Assembly (NCBI RefSeq): GCF_932526225.1
Contig: NC_064038.1
Span: 7,997,070 to 8,061,069 of the forward strand
From: Nematostella vectensis
Lineage: Eukaryota; Cnidaria; Anthozoa; Actiniaria; Edwardsiidae
Length of the DNA stretch: 64,000 nucleotides
Reading direction: 5' to 3'
A model generated the notes under the pieces. The model saw only the letters and a list, made by a program, of their open reading frames with translations. It made no database searches and was not told the origin of the DNA. Each line of letters starts with the position of its first letter. Positions within the stretch are counted from its first letter, which is position 1. Shown in pieces: positions 1 through 13,900 of this stretch. Position numbers and translations under genes: made by a program.

Positions 1-134
1 TACTACAAGTTCATTATGGCCACGTTGACAAGTTTGTCAGTAAGTCAGAGATAAAGATACACGAGAGCATGTTGGAAATTTTGTCAGTAACTCTTTGCTG
101 TTGCTTAACTGATTATTTGTCTTGTTGTTTTTAG

Positions 135-3100
135 AAAATCCGAATCTTAAAGATAGTTCTGGTATAACCATCAGAACCACCCACGAAAGGTATGGTTTTT
201 ATCTCTTAATTAGTAAAAAACATGCCTTAAATCCATGTATTGTAATTGCTCGAATTGGCGCCGAGCTCTTATTCGATTTTTCATGTACTAGGCGAGTTGT
301 TTATTCAGGGGTAGCGCTTATTTCAAAATTTGTTTTCTAGGTAAAAAAAGGTTCTTTATTACAACGTATAAGGAGCAAAAATCCTCACATTACACAACAA
401 ACAAGCTTTCTATGATAAGATGATGTTGCGGGTAGCACTATCAGTTATCGTAACTTCTTTACTTAACCTATAAATTGCAACACGTTTAGTGGAGGCGCTA
501 ATTCAGGGGAGGCGCTTGTTCGAGCAATTACGGTATTTATGAATTAGGTTGTGATACTAAATGTTGATGACGTAGATAATTTCAATGCATTCGCACGCCG
601 TCAATTTTTTGCCATTTTGACGATTTTGGCGCACTTGAAGTTTATCTCCTTTTTAGGTCTGCAATATTTTCTCGTTTTTTGTTTTTTGTTTTTTTCTCTT
701 TTGATTACCGCCCAGTGCAAATACATCGTTTCTGTTTATTTGAATATGTGAATTTGTATCTGTGTATTGTATCTATGTATTTGTATCTGTGTATTGTATC
801 TATGTATTTGTATCTGTGTATTGTATCTATGTATTTGTATCTGTGTATTGTATCTATGTATTTGTATCTGTGTATTGTATCTATGTATTTGTATCTGTGT
901 ATTGTATCTATGTATTTGTAAATGTGTATTGTATCTAAGGGCACAAAACGGCAGCCCGTTTTTTTTTGCTGACTGGGGGGATGTTTGATCCCTCTGTTGC
1001 TGGAAAAAATCGTCCCGAATGGTTCTGCTGGGTATATGTTTGGGGGCTCTGGAGCGGTTACTTGGAAAGAAAATCGTCCCGACCGGTTATACGGGCAATT
1101 ACAATGTGCTAAAATACCTAACCACTGCTGGTTTGGAAGAAAAGGAATGTTTCCTCCTGGAGAAAAGGGACAGATAATTCTCCCCAGCAACATTTAAAAT
1201 TGATATTTTCGGCATCAGAACATATCCAAACGACGAGATATGCCATTTTAATGTGTTTCGGTAAGGGGGGGCTCGTTGTATTCCCTTGTGTGTATCTGGG
1301 TATACAGGATGTAGCTGTGTATTGTATTTGTGTATTTGAATATGTACATTTGTCTCCGTATTTGAATATGTGTATTTTTGTCTATGTATCTATTTTGTCT
1401 AACCAGCTTTGTTTTCTCAGACCCAAACAGCTAGCCTCAATTTTGCTTCTAGTGAGCGGGGGATCTATTCCGCCTAAACAAAAAGGTTCTTTTTAGAGTG
1501 AATGCATAAGTCATCCTTGCCTCTTTTCTATGCTCGCTTCAGGCCTCCTCATCTTGCTGGCATCTTGCTAGTGTCTGTTAATGACGACAACGCTGCCATT
1601 CTTCCTCACAAGCAAGGTGGAGTAAGATAATACTCTACTTGTCTATAAACAATAAGCTTACGCCCTTAGCTATGAACAAGCTGACTTCATTAACTACAAA
1701 AAAACTGACTTCATTAACCATGAACGTTTTTGTAAATGTAAAATTTCCCTATTTCGACTATAGCACTGTACAACTACAATGCAAATTTTGACTTTAATGG
1801 TGCGTTAAAAGCTTTTTAAATGTAGTATTTCTTACATTTGCTCAGGCGCTTGCCCAAATCCTTTACTCTGGGAAATCTTCTTCCCGAATCGGCTTTTTCA
1901 TGCCATTGGTCATGCATCAGATTCTGGAATTCTAAATGGCTAACTTTCGTTCTTCTAACCCGCATTGTCACCAGTTTACTTCCCGAGGTCCGACGTAAAC
2001 CTCAACCGACAAAAGACAAAAGAATCTTTTAGAATCCGCGCTATAAAACAGGCCATCCGCTCTAAATTATCAGTAGCATCCTCGAAGAAACTTCCAATAA
2101 AAATATTGCTTTTACAATTTTGAAATATGTTTCGCGTCTCCCGTTAAAAATCATCGGATATTGTTACGTAGTCGAGTGGAAGTAAACTGGTGACAATGCG
2201 GCTTTTATTTTAACATTCATTGGCACGGGTAACATGGCTTAAAAATGTGGTCTTAAATTTTTTTAAAGCGGTTTCTAAATCATTTTCAGTCTCATTAATT
2301 GTTATGAGAAAAAAGGCTAAAAGAGTACGGCAGTCACGGTTGGTCGCGGGTGAATTTTTCTTTGTATAAATTGTTAAAAATACGTGGAGAATACGTATGG
2401 GAAAAAGTCTTTAAGGTTTCGCAAGGTCTACTTGTTGGTAGAATACTGATCGCTCTAATGCCACAGTGACTGCCGGGATTTGCCTTTTATACCGGAACCT
2501 TACCTCAGCTTTCTTTGACAATTGTTTACTTCGAGTAAACCAATTTGCTATTACTCCCTGATTGAGTCACATCATTATTTGTAACAACTAAACGTTTATG
2601 GGAATATTACGTCCACTTACTCCATGTGTGATTATGTCGCTCTCATAGTTGCGCATCTGGACATGGCGTGCAAGTACCAAAACCCTGCAGTCATGCACCC
2701 GTTCGCCTTCCGCGTCCACGCCCACACACTTGGTAAGGCCATGATTGATTCTCAAGGGGAAATTTAGCATGCCAAAAAATGGAGGGAAAAACGGTAAAGG
2801 GATCAGCGGATCTATGGCCGAAGCTGCGGTCTATGATCATGACAGATCTTTATCGCACGAAAGGCATACAGAGAACGGAAATCGTATCACACCTTTTTTT
2901 AAAAGCGTGCCAGCACCATTTTTAAGGTAAGTCCAATTTTCTGGTGAGCTGTCTAAAATTCCAAAGGAATTCTTTCTATCACAGACATACATAAGGTTAT
3001 TCGTAGCTTGCATGAGATATTTATCTCTCAACCAATTTATTATTAGGCACTGTAATCACCGGATACCGAGTACAAAATGCAGAAAATGCTAATGATGCAA

Positions 3101-5174
3101 AGTGGGACCTTATCGGAAAGGGCGACCCTCAGAGACCTCAGGTAGGCTAATCAGCACGACCAGCAGAACTCTACTTGGGACATGTGGTGTGGCCTGCAAA
3201 GCAAGCTTGTAAAGCTTTTGATGCGAGAGGAAAGGGGCTAAAAAATTAGCCTCGTTTTTTTTTATTTTTTGCTCTGAAACTAGTCAGAAACGCTTGCTTT
3301 ATAAAGGAATAAGGAATGACTGAGGCTTTATTAGTGCAATAGTAAACAAAATCATTTTTGTTGCTCCTATTGCTTCCTCTTCACCCCCATGGAAAGTAAA
3401 GGCTTTGTTCGGGTAATGAGATGATTTTGTGTATTTGTAGGCGTTTTACCCAGTGAAAGATAAACATACGGAAATAAAGGCTGGTGACGTTGTGGTAAGC
3501 GATCCGTGTCATTGTCCTCGTCATAGTTATCAGAAGATCAACCACGCCGCCATTTTTAAAAACGCTCACGGCAGAGAGACACACACAGCATCCATCTGCA
3601 TCGGCTAATTCAAGCAAGTAACTAAAATATTTCCAATCAAATATCGTCAATAACATATCAAAGTTCATTCCTAGATTGTTATTTTAAAGTTTTCTTGCGA
3701 ATAAACCGCTGTGTATTTTCAATGATAAGCAATAACAAAGGAGTGGGCGATTGACACTATTTAATGACATCGATAGTCATGGCGAAAAATTGTGCCAGCA
3801 GGAGCACGTAAAGGGAAATGAATAGTTGCACTTTGTAATGTTTTAACACGACTTTAGTGATAAGAAAACGAGTATGATAACATGGTGGATCAAGCGATTG
3901 GATCAGGCGATTGTCCAAGCACTGCAGTTCTATCGGCGCGCAATGCCTCATGGGTAAAATGACACAGGGTGTCTGCGCAAGATGTTACACTCATCAGAGT
4001 GCGCCCTGCTTGGCAAGCAATCACCTTTTAAAACGACTCGAGTTTTTCATTACTTAATGGTGGTTCTACCTGATTTTTTTCCCGCAGGCTGGCAGATGCA
4101 CGTTCAACTCTATGAAAAAAGACAAAACCACTTACATTGGGTACGAATACCATAATTACAACATTAAATATTCTCAGAAGTATTGGTTTTATGTGAGTAA
4201 AATAATAAGTATTCATTTTTTCATGGAAAAGCGATTATAAATATGCAATTTTCATACCGCTCTATATCAAGCGTGATCTTGTATGAAATAGGATGACCGT
4301 CACGTCCTCGGAAGAAAAACACTTTTTTCTAATAAAAGTGAATTGTTCTGCTATTTTGACAGTAATCCAAATCCTTAAACGGTTGCTTCTATCAATCAAG
4401 TTTCTTAACGAAAATTCATTCATGTAAATGATGACCATTGAAATGGATTGAAGGCTATCCATTTACGTAAGCTTTAAGGGTGTTGTCGGTAGTCTTTAGA
4501 ATGAGCTCGTGCAGTACCCAAAATCGCCAAATGCAGTACCCAAATAGATGTGAGATTCCCCGACAAAACTACGATCGGGATAAGAGAATTCAAGATTTAC
4601 CTGTGTAGGATTATTACAGTGTTTTCCTCCGAAACTCAACTTTATTGTTGGTCCACTTCTCTCATGAAACTCATGTTTATTGAACGCTCTTTATCCTATG
4701 TTTTCGCGTACTCTTAAAGACGTCCCAGTGCTAGACATGTTTCTTTTATTTTCTTATCTTTTTTTTCTTTTTGCCGCTGACGTCTGTTTTGAGAGGTTCG
4801 GGGTACTAATCTTAGGGAGAGCTGGGATAGTCTTGTAAACTCCAGTAAAGTCCAAAGGTTACAAACTCAGTAATGTAATCATCCATTTCTTGTCTTGTTA
4901 CTTGCCATTGCTATTGGCAAGTGTTTTAGTATCAAAGATCAACATAATCAGGAGTGGAATATTATTATTGCCTTACAGAGCCACGATGAAAGACGAGATG
5001 TGTAACTTTTACATGATGTTCTACTACGATCCGGAAGAAGAGGGCGATAGTAAATACGACCCCGAGTCTTCGTGCAGATATCTGCCGGACAGCTACCCAT
5101 TGAACTATCCCAAGGACTCAGACAAGCCTCTGCCTGGAAGCGGTGAGAAGATGGAGATGAAAAGGGCGATGTAA
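135..5174 (+). CDS. PHM-like copper type II ascorbate-dependent monooxygenase, 3' part (seven exons)
   Basis: Seven short exons with AG/GT borders and matching phases: 135-189, 1543-1616, 2649-2732, 3047-3141, 3441-3494, 4088-4140 and 4979-5142, about 193 codons. The translated order matches the second catalytic domain of peptidylglycine alpha-hydroxylating monooxygenase, which hydroxylates the alpha carbon of C-terminal glycine in secretory-pathway peptides. Visible landmarks are FRVHAHTLG in exon 3 (the His-X-His pair of the CuB site), TGYRV in exon 4, AFYPV opening exon 5, and DEMCNFYMMFYY in exon 7, whose first Met corresponds to the CuB methionine ligand. The first exon is entered in phase 1, so the N-terminal copper domain lies left of the window. 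The 3' end is uncertain: a good donor (GCG|GTGAGA) follows 5142, but reading through gives 11 more codons to a stop at 5172-5174, and I found no further exon. DBH/MOXD relatives are the alternative, but EMCNFYMM is more PHM-like. Confidence 0.83.
190..1542. other. intron of the PHM-like gene; no further gene seen
   Basis: This stretch separates the first two recognisable PHM exons. Apart from the 27-bp minisatellite it is AT-rich with no convincing coding segment. Short ORFs here are low complexity or come from the repeat. Confidence 0.6.
752..940. repeat. 27-bp minisatellite, about 7 copies
   Basis: The unit is TGTATCTATGTATTTGTATC followed by TGTGTAT, repeated almost perfectly. Because 27 is a multiple of three it stays open as a nine-residue repeat in several frames on both strands. 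That explains the spurious ORFs here. Confidence 0.95.
1961..2206. mobile_element. MITE, family 1 copy A (GCATTGTCACCAG termini)
   Basis: The ends are inverted copies of GCATTGTCACCAGTTTACTT, about 245 bp apart, with no coding capacity. The same family is seen at 10587-10838 and, cut at one end, at 44797-45011. The interior is related among copies: TTTTGAAATAT, a GTTAAAAAT segment and GATTGTTACGTA-like sequence recur. It lies in the PHM intron between exons 2 and 3. Confidence 0.85.
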
Positions 5175-5735
5175 TGTTAGTTTGTAAAAGAGAATTATTG
5201 CGAAGGAGAGGACATTGTGCGAGTAGATGATCATAGACAGAAACTTCTGCAGCGGCGAAAAAATGAACATGAAAAAAAATAATGCAATATTAAGGCAAAT
5301 TCTGGGGAATGCGATATTCTTTCTTTCGCGGCAACTACAAATACTGAGTCAATTAATGGTGACGAGTTACGAGGTAGTTACATGCACGTCAGCCATCAGT
5401 GACACAATGGAATTTTCATAACTGCAACAGGAAAATGTAATCTTCCATCATCAACAATAACTAGTAACGTAGCAGAAACAGACTTTATTTTTTGGCATGT
5501 TTGGGAACATAAGATACAAAAAATTCCAGAAACTCTAAGGTCCTCGGTTCCTCTTCACGGTTCCGTAGTGCTTATGTGTAGTAGCTATAAGACCGAAGTG
5601 CGCGACATTGATTCCCTAGTCGTGGTTGAATCGCGAAAGAACTATAAACTGAATATGATTATTAATAATGCAAAGTTTTAGTATTAATAATAAAGCTAAG
5701 CAATAAGGTTAAAGTTGTTCATTTTACATTATCAT

Positions 5736-5885
5736 CTAGGGGCGGATCTAGCTAAAGGGGGACCCCTCCCCCATTGGCTCAGTGACAAAGGGGTAAGGGG
5801 TAGCTTTTTTTGTTACATATGGCTTTCTGGCAGGCCAAAGGGGGGGGGGTTAAACCCCCTACACCCTCCCCCTAGATCCGCTACT
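5736..5885. repeat. short inverted-ended repeat (GGCGGATCTAG)
   Basis: The left end reads GGGGCGGATCTAG and the right end CTAGATCCGCTA, in inverted orientation about 150 bp apart. G-rich and C-rich tracts lie inside. It has the look of a small non-autonomous dispersed element; no coding content. Confidence 0.6.
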
Positions 5886-5982
5886 GCTCATCGTCACGAC
5901 AAGGTAAAATGGAGAGAGAATAGCCGAACCGTCCACAAAGACGTGAACGAATCCAGCGTTGAAAAGTTGCAGCGTCCTTGTT

Positions 5983-6257
5983 TATACACCTATTTCAAAT
6001 AAGGTTGCACTAGAAAATCCACGTGTCGTAACCCGAGGTGGTTCATGGGTAGCTTATCAACGGAAAAATCCTTGTATGTGTATCTGAAAACCATGTAAAT
6101 TATCATTATTAAAACCTGAGCGAGAATTCTACAGCTTTTGAAACCTGGATTTGTATTTTATTTACGCTTATTTGCTTAGATACTGAATACCCATGAAGCA
6201 CTGCGGGTTACGATGCAAAGATTCTCTGAATGCAACATTATTTGAAATAGGTGTATA
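5983..6257. mobile_element. MITE with long terminal inverted repeats
   Basis: TATACACCTATTTCAAATAA at the left end is matched in inverse by ATTTGAAATAGGTGTATA at the right end. The homology runs inward over roughly 65 bp of each arm through the CGTAACCC...TTCATGGGTA block. The 275-bp element is non-coding. A related CCCATGAACCAATGCGGGTT block follows at about 6287. Confidence 0.75.
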
Positions 6258-6917
6258 TCTAGATAGATATTTAGATATCTAGAGCCCATGAACCAATGCG
6301 GGTTGACATTACGGAAAAACTTGAACATGTGCACTTGGAAGAGATAGACAAAGAAGACATTTTTTTACAATGACCATCGGTTCCTTGTGTTCCGGAATGA
6401 TTTCAAAACACAAATAACGTGAGGCCGAAATGCACATACCTATAGATTTTGACGTTTTAATATATTTTTTAAGGAATTTGTATTTGATCAACCTTGCGCT
6501 ATATATAAGCTTTAGGGAAGAAAAGCTCAAATCTCAATGACAAAAAGTCGCATCAATTTAAAAAAAGTCACATTTTATATCTTGATTGATATTACTCACT
6601 AAGTACTTAGGGGAATTTTTCGCCTTGTTTGATGTGAAATGAGGAAACGACATGTCATGTTTTTCCGCCATGTCATGCGAGTTACGATCCAATCGATTCT
6701 CGAGTGTAATCTTATTTCTTCAGGATTTTTTCAGTTAAAATTGACAATTCAGCATGCAAACTTTTAACGTACATAATATTGAACGTAAAGTATTTCTTTA
6801 AATCATTAACATGCAAAAGATATTTAATTAATTTCAAAACAAACTAAAAACATCGTGCTTAACGCCCTCGGTACTGGTTCTATTTCAGCTATATAGATAG
6901 GTAATTTTCCTGTAAAC

Positions 6918-7090
6918 AGGCCATTCTAGCTATAAGCATGCGAGCGCACTCACCATGGGAACGTACCTCAACTACCTGCATGCAGGGCGCGCTTCGTTTG
7001 ATGAAAGCTTAAAAAAGCGCGCGCTGCATTCTGGTAGTTGAGGTAGGTTTCTACGGTTATGCGCACGCAAACTTATAGCTGGAATGGCCT
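6918..7090. mobile_element. MITE with TIR AGGCCATTCTAGCTATAAG
   Basis: AGGCCATTCTAGCTATAAGC at the left pairs with CTTATAGCTGGAATGGCCT at the right. Inner arms ACCTCAACTACC and GGTAGTTGAGGT are also inverted, so the whole 173 bp can fold into a hairpin. It is non-coding and lies just left of the 27-bp CACGTG array. Confidence 0.8.
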
Positions 7091-7208
7091 ATCGGAACGC
7101 ATTTTTTTGTTTTGTTGCGAAATACAGTAAAAAAAATTAGGCGTGTGTAACATGTAACACAATGCAATAATTTGTTGCATTGCAAATTGCATGAAAAATT
7201 GCCCCTTG

Positions 7209-7418
7209 TAGTGCACACTTGCATGCCACGTGACGTAGTGCACACTTGCATGCCACGTGACGTAGTACACACTTGCATGCCACGTGACGTAGTGCACACT
7301 TGCATGCCACGTGACGTAGTGCACACTTGCACGCCACGTGACGTAGTACACACTTGCATGCCACGTGACGTAGTGCACACTTGCATGCCACGTTACGTAG
7401 TGCACACTTGCATGCCAT
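7209..7418. repeat. 27-bp minisatellite carrying CACGTGACGTA, about 8 copies
   Basis: The unit is GTGCACACTTGCATGCCACG plus TGACGTA. Most copies hold a palindromic E-box (CACGTG) fused to TGACGTA, which resembles half of a CRE, as well as the palindromes GTGCAC and GCATGC. The array is open in four frames because of its length, which explains the ORFs over it. Confidence 0.95.
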
Positions 7419-7935
7419 CGAATTGCGAATGTATCAAAATCTTTCGAGTTCTGTAACCCTGACCAAAACTAGCACGCGCTTTTGGCTTAACTGTTTAAGT
7501 AACCCCTTTTTGAATTACCGCTATATTTTATGTCGTACGGTGATTCATGCGCGCAATGGTCTATTAATAATTTTGTGAAAAAAAAATCATTATTAGCATG
7601 CTACTTAAACAATTAGTCACCTAAGGCTCTGTTAGTGTAAGCGAATACGTTTTTAAGATCAACCGTCGTTGTCTAATTAAACGAGATGACGGCAATGACC
7701 TACCCTGAATGCACAATGCGTTAAACAGTTTGAAATAACGGGTCTTAAAAGGGAAAAAATATTTGAAATAATATTCACGCGCACGATTTCAATGTAAGCG
7801 AAGGACTTAGAAGTAATTGAAGTTAATAGTCAGCTCTGCTTTTACGATACTTATCGCATTCAACAGAGTCTAGCGCGAATGGTGAATTAACCTATGCACG
7901 TCCCTTTTAAAGCCTCTGCGTTTCATTAATTTGAA

Positions 7936-10900
7936 TTACAGTTTTGTATTATTTTCGTTAACTTCTCTTTCAAGGGCCAAATTATCAATACCATCCTTTT
8001 TCATCTTTGACATTTGGACATTTTCTTCTTTATCTGCTTTTATTTCTTCTGCGCCCGCGCGCGTTTCGGGCAGTGTGCTGTCTCCGGTGATCCGGCCCTT
8101 GCTGAAGTAGTAGGACAGAAAGAAACAAAACAGAGACAGAACTGAAAAACAGAATTATGAAACTGTATTAGTTTAATCATTGTCACTCAATTTAAAAAAA
8201 TCAACAATTTAGAACCAAGATTTCAAAACTGTTTTAAGGTAATTCCCTTGAAATACTTCCTACTATTAAGATATTTTTCTAGCTTGGCATAATGAATATT
8301 CATGTTATAAAGATTCGTAAAATGCCAAAAAAATATGATGGTCACTGATGTTTGCACGAGTAAAACCCTCAAATCTCCAACAACCAGCTATCTTATTTGT
8401 CACCAAACCCCAAAAAAATTAGGACTGGGAATTAAGTTTATGTAAATTAAACGTGTGTAACCCTTTCATGTAGATATTATATTCAGATTGCTTATTTGGT
8501 AAAGTAAGTAAAATATCACACCAGTTTCATCATCCGATCAGGCCATTCAAGTTATCTAAATAGCAATTTTAAAACTTTCTTCGATGAAATATTTCATGCT
8601 CTACTATCCAACTTCATTTCTTCTTTGGATATTCTATTTTTGAAATTGGTATTAACCATTATCTTCTGCGATAATGCAACACACATAAAAAAAACGCACA
8701 CCTTTTTATAGTTTTCATAGCAAAGCTCTGCAAGGGCGCGCACTTAACGGTGGTACTTTCAGACAAATTGAGCGCACGCATAAAGTTGGTTCTCACTTGG
8801 ACGTAAGCGCAAGCGGAACGCACGTAGTTTTCCGATTCTCACTAGAACATAAGCGCAAGAGAACGCAACTGATTGATTCTCTTGGGCTTGCGCTTGTGTT
8901 TGACCGATTCTCACTTGTGTTGCGCTTCCGTTTGCGATTACGCTTGCACTTGCGTCCTAGCGAGAACCAACCTTTATGAGGAGTGCAAAATAAGGGAATT
9001 ACCCCAAGTTTCTCTTTCCTTTATAAAGTCACTTTGTTCTATTTCTTTGTTAAAAGAAAAAAGTAACTCACGATTTGCAGGCATGCTATATGCGGTGATG
9101 ATCCATCCGAGTCTCTCGTAGTCGTAGTTGAGGCAGTTCGCCGGCTTGTCGCACTTCGTCTTCCAAAGCGTGCACGTGTGGTCGATTATCGTGCCGACAA
9201 TGACCGGGCCGGGCAACGCCCCAAGAGTCCGCATAAAAACAAACTGCAGCCCAAGGCCATAAGCGCGGTGGGCATCAGGTACGGACCTAAGGAGTTGCAG
9301 CAATTGGGTGCTGTTAATGTCGTTTCGTCCACAAGCCTGTTCGTCCACACCCAGTTCATTGACGAGTAGCGTCGTTTCATTGACAAGTAGCGTCGTTTCG
9401 TCCACAATTTGTTTTAGTTTTTTTTTTTTTTTTACAAATTTTAGCCAAATAAATTGCTTTTGCCCAAAATTGGCAAACCATACGCAACCCTACGCAACTT
9501 ACAGGGAATGAGTGCCTGAAATGTATAGACTAAGGGGTTCGTAGTTATTTCTGTGAGAGTGAGATTCCATTGTTCGCGGCTAAGATTAATGAATTGTAGT
9601 TATTTATAACAGGGGCAACGCGCCAAGTGTTCACCAAATTAAACCAGACAAACTATACACCTCGAATATAATTTTTTTTTGAGTGCTAGTATCATTTATT
9701 TTGCATGTATGTGCATTTTAAGTTCAAAAATAAACGAGAAGTAATTGAATAATTATTTTAGGATGTTGTTTTTCATAAAGGGCTTATTGTTTGTACGGAG
9801 GCGCTAACGTTTGTAAGAAGCACGCAAATGACTTTCACAAAATACTATTGTTTGCACTTGCTGTAATAAAAATGTTAATGAATATTTCGTTCACTGTATT
9901 GATTGCGAGTTCTCGTATTATTGATATTCTGTTTGTGCTATTGTTATGTATCAACGCGCAAATGAAAATAGATTTTTCATTCCTGGTTGTCGAATAGTGT
10001 AAATGAATGTGAAGAAAATGCAATTGTGTGCACTCATTTATGTAAAGTTCGTTAATGTATTTCCTTTTATTTCAAATGATTTTACTTTCGCTTAAATGAC
10101 AGTACATGGGCGTAAATGTTTGTAATTTTGGCTAAAATGAATGCGTATTTCTCTGTAATGAAAAGCAAAAGGTGTAGTTTGGTAGAGTAAAAGAGCAAAA
10201 GTCGAGTCCAGAAACCAATATTATCACTACATTGGACAAGCAGAACAAAACAAACAATCAAGTAACATTGCAATGGAGCCTGTAAATAGCAAACAAGACA
10301 CTTAGAAAAACTATCTAGTATACCTGAGCGAGACAAGTTTGCTTGGAATCTGGTTGGAGAAACCCAAAACGATGTTGACAAAGCATACAGCAGCAAAGAA
10401 CATAAGATATTTTTTCGAGCAGTGTTCTCGGTAAATCCCAGACGACAGGTGACCGGTCGTGTTGAATAGGTTGGGAGCACTGACTTGTGGGTGATTACAA
10501 GAGCAGTTGGAATAGCCCTCCTTTAAAAGCAAATAACTGTCATTATCATTACCATTAACACCATCATGCATGCTGGCAAAGCTCCGTTAAAGCCGCATTG
10601 TCACCAGTTGACTTCCGGTCGATTACGCAACAATCTCCGATTATTTTTAACGGAAGACGCGAAAAAAATTTAAAAATATTGAAAGCAGTGTATCTATTGG
10701 AATTTTCTTTGGGGATATGATTGATAATTTAGAGCCGATAGCGTGTTATATATCTCGGATTCTAATTGATTCTTTTGTCTTTTAATCGCTGAGGTTTCCG
10801 TCGACCTCCGGAAGTAAACTGGTGACAATGTGGCTTAAAGAGCAAACAATTATCATCATCATCATCATCATCGCCATTAATATCAACGTCATCATCACCA

Positions 10901-13900
10901 TCACCATCACCAATATCAACCTCATCAACATTACTTACTGCCATCATCAAGATCTTCATCATCAACCTCATCAACATTACTTACCGCCATCATCAACGTC
11001 TTTAACATCAATCTCATCAACATTACTACCGCCTTTATCAACGTCTTCATCATCAACCTCATCAACATTACTTACCGCCATCATCAACGTCTTTGTCATC
11101 AACCTCATCAACATTACTACCGCCATCATGGACGTCTTTATCATCAGAACCTCATCAACATTACTACCGCCATCATCAACGTCTTCATCATCAACCTCAT
11201 CAACATTACTATCGACATCATCAACGTCTTCATCATCAATCTCATCAACACAACTACCGCCATAATCAACGTCTTAATCATTAACCTCATCAACATTACT
11301 ACCGCCATCATCAACGTCTTCATCATCAATCTCATTAACATTACTACCGCTATCATGAACGTCTTCATCATCAACGTCATCAACATTACTACCGCTATCA
11401 TGAACGTATTCATCATCAACCTCATCAACATTACTACCGCCATCATCAACGTCTTCATCATCAATCTCATCAACACAACTACCGCCATAATCAACGTCTT
11501 AATCATTAACCTCATCAACATTACTACCGCTATCATCAACGTATTCATCATCAACCTCATCAACATTACTACCGCCATCATCAACGTCTTCATCATCAAT
11601 CTCATCAACACAACTACCGCCATAATCAACGTCTTAATCATTAACCTCATCAACATTACTACCGCTATCATGAACGTATTCATCATCAACCTCATCAACA
11701 TTATTACCGCCATCATCGTCTACATCATCAAACTCATTAACATTATATTACTACCGCCATCATCAACGTCTTCATCCATCATAAACATCATATAACATAG
11801 AACCTTTGTTGGTTTCTGCGGTGGACATCCTGCGTAGCACGGAGAGAAGAATGTCACCCCTTCCCCACCATTCACGGGGCTGTACTGCCCCGCCGAACAC
11901 AGGCAACCCACGTTACAGGGATTCTCAAGTGCGATTTTCTGGGAAGATCTGTAACAGGAAACAGGGGGTTTCGACCACAAAAACTAGTAAAAAATAATTT
12001 TCCCTACCCATTTCAGAGATCAAATATGATGATCGTGAGAGTTTTATTTAGAATATGAGTACCCTTCAGTCTTCACACAACGTAATTTGTGGTCTAGAGC
12101 TGCCAATAAGTGAATCTCGTGATATGTCAGTGTTACGAGCTTCGCTTCTCAAGCAATAAGGCACGTCCACAGGTAACCCAAATCTCACCTGGTGGCATAA
12201 GGCACGTCCATGGGTAACCCGAATCTCACCTGTTGTCATAAGCCACGTCCACGCCTGCGTAGTTTGAATATGGACATCCGGGTATTAGCATGTTCAGTGC
12301 TCCCCAGATCCCCAAAATTTGAAGGAAAAACGTGAGTCTCGCCGCCCGGTGACATGAGCGACGAACCCGGAACCGCCTGACGAGGTAACTCCCTGCACAT
12401 ATCAAAACCTCGTTAACGGACAGCCACGTGATCAAACCACATACCATAGGTGTTTATAAAACCCGCTATTATGAAATTCCATCAAGAAAGCGCAAACACA
12501 ATAAAACACCATTAACGGACTGTCGACCGCCGAGAATTCAAATCTATTTCTCGTCTGGAAATAGCTCGTAGTCAATCATACCACGTGACCAAGCAATTCC
12601 CCTGCTGGTGTTGTCAAATAGTTTATGACGCGACAGTGAAATCATGAAAGCTATCGATTGGTTTTGACGGTTAATTGACTAAATCCCATCGTAATACATA
12701 CCAAGAACACGGCAATCTTACCATCGTTGAACATTACAAGAAAATGACATCTCAGCATCGTTGTTTGAAACAAGTTGATTGAGACAAAGATTTTGGATTC
12801 GCAGAGGTCAGGCAACAACGAATATGGACGCCATGAACAACGGCCATATTAGTTTGGCTAAGATCCAGTGAAAAATAATAAAATGGACGTTTTCCGAAAT
12901 ATGTAAATAGGTATATACATGAAGTTCCTACTTACCAATCAGCAGCCCGAGTGATACAGAGGGAACTAGCAGAACGGCGATCACGACACCTGTCAGAAGT
13001 GAGCCGGCGCCATAGCGTTCATTTATCACCTTGTAAATGAATGGGTACAGTCCAAACCCAACCAGAGTACTGAAATCGAAGCATAAGACTTTATAACTTT
13101 ACACTTGCAAGTCTGCTGCCTGCCTGTAGGCTTTCTGTCTCTATTACTTAGATGTTTGATTATTTTATAAATGGTATGTATGTATCAGAAAAAAAATCAA
13201 CTATACCCAAATGTTGTGGCCAAATTCTGGAAAATGTAGGTTCCATTCATCAAGAGGTTTTTAGTAGCGGGTAGGATATCTCTGATATTCCCCTTGAGGT
13301 GACTATCATCTTTCTTCATCTCGCCGCTCCTGAGGGCTTCCTTGCGGACTGCGTAAGCTCCGGGGAGGTGACGGGGAAAGCCGAGTATGATGACACCGCA
13401 GACCATCACTCCGAGTCCTGCGGCTAACGGGCCTAGCCACCAAGCCCCTATCCAGTTAGGATGGGTAGGAGCCAACTTGACATCAGGAGGCTGACGAGAA
13501 AGGTGAGAAATAAGAGTACTGAATACAACACATCTCTGGTCATGTAAAATTCGTAGATTGATTTTCGGTTTGTCTGGTAATTATATCCTTCATGTTTTTG
13601 TGGCGGTCCTATGTCTTATCGAGGCACGGGGAGGACAGATGAAAAGGTTATTTTCAGTCATGCCTTGTTCTACCTTACAACAGTAAGATTGCATACTAAG
13701 AAAACGGCATCTTAACATTGTAAGAAATGCAAAAGGACTGACAGTACAATCGTTAAACACACCAACAACACGGCATCTTAGCATCGTTAAACATACCAAG
13801 CACATGACATCTTTACCATCGTAATACATATCAAAAACACGGCAATCTTACCATCGTTAGACACAACAACAACACGGCATCTTACCATCGTTAGACATAC

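Larger units (their letters stand above)
5175..7884. other. intergenic, repeats only
   Basis: No coding exon was recognised between the PHM-like gene and the left duplication arm. The stretch holds three inverted-repeat elements and the 27-bp CACGTG minisatellite, listed separately. The rest is plain AT-rich sequence. Confidence 0.6.

Noticed and set aside
705-1193. 162-codon minus-strand ORF
   Set aside because: Its C-terminal half is the 27-bp minisatellite and the N-terminal part lacks any family signature.
10822-11795. Ser/Thr/Pro and Ile/Asn-rich ORFs on both strands
   Set aside because: The ATCATCAAC minisatellite gives open frames on both strands.
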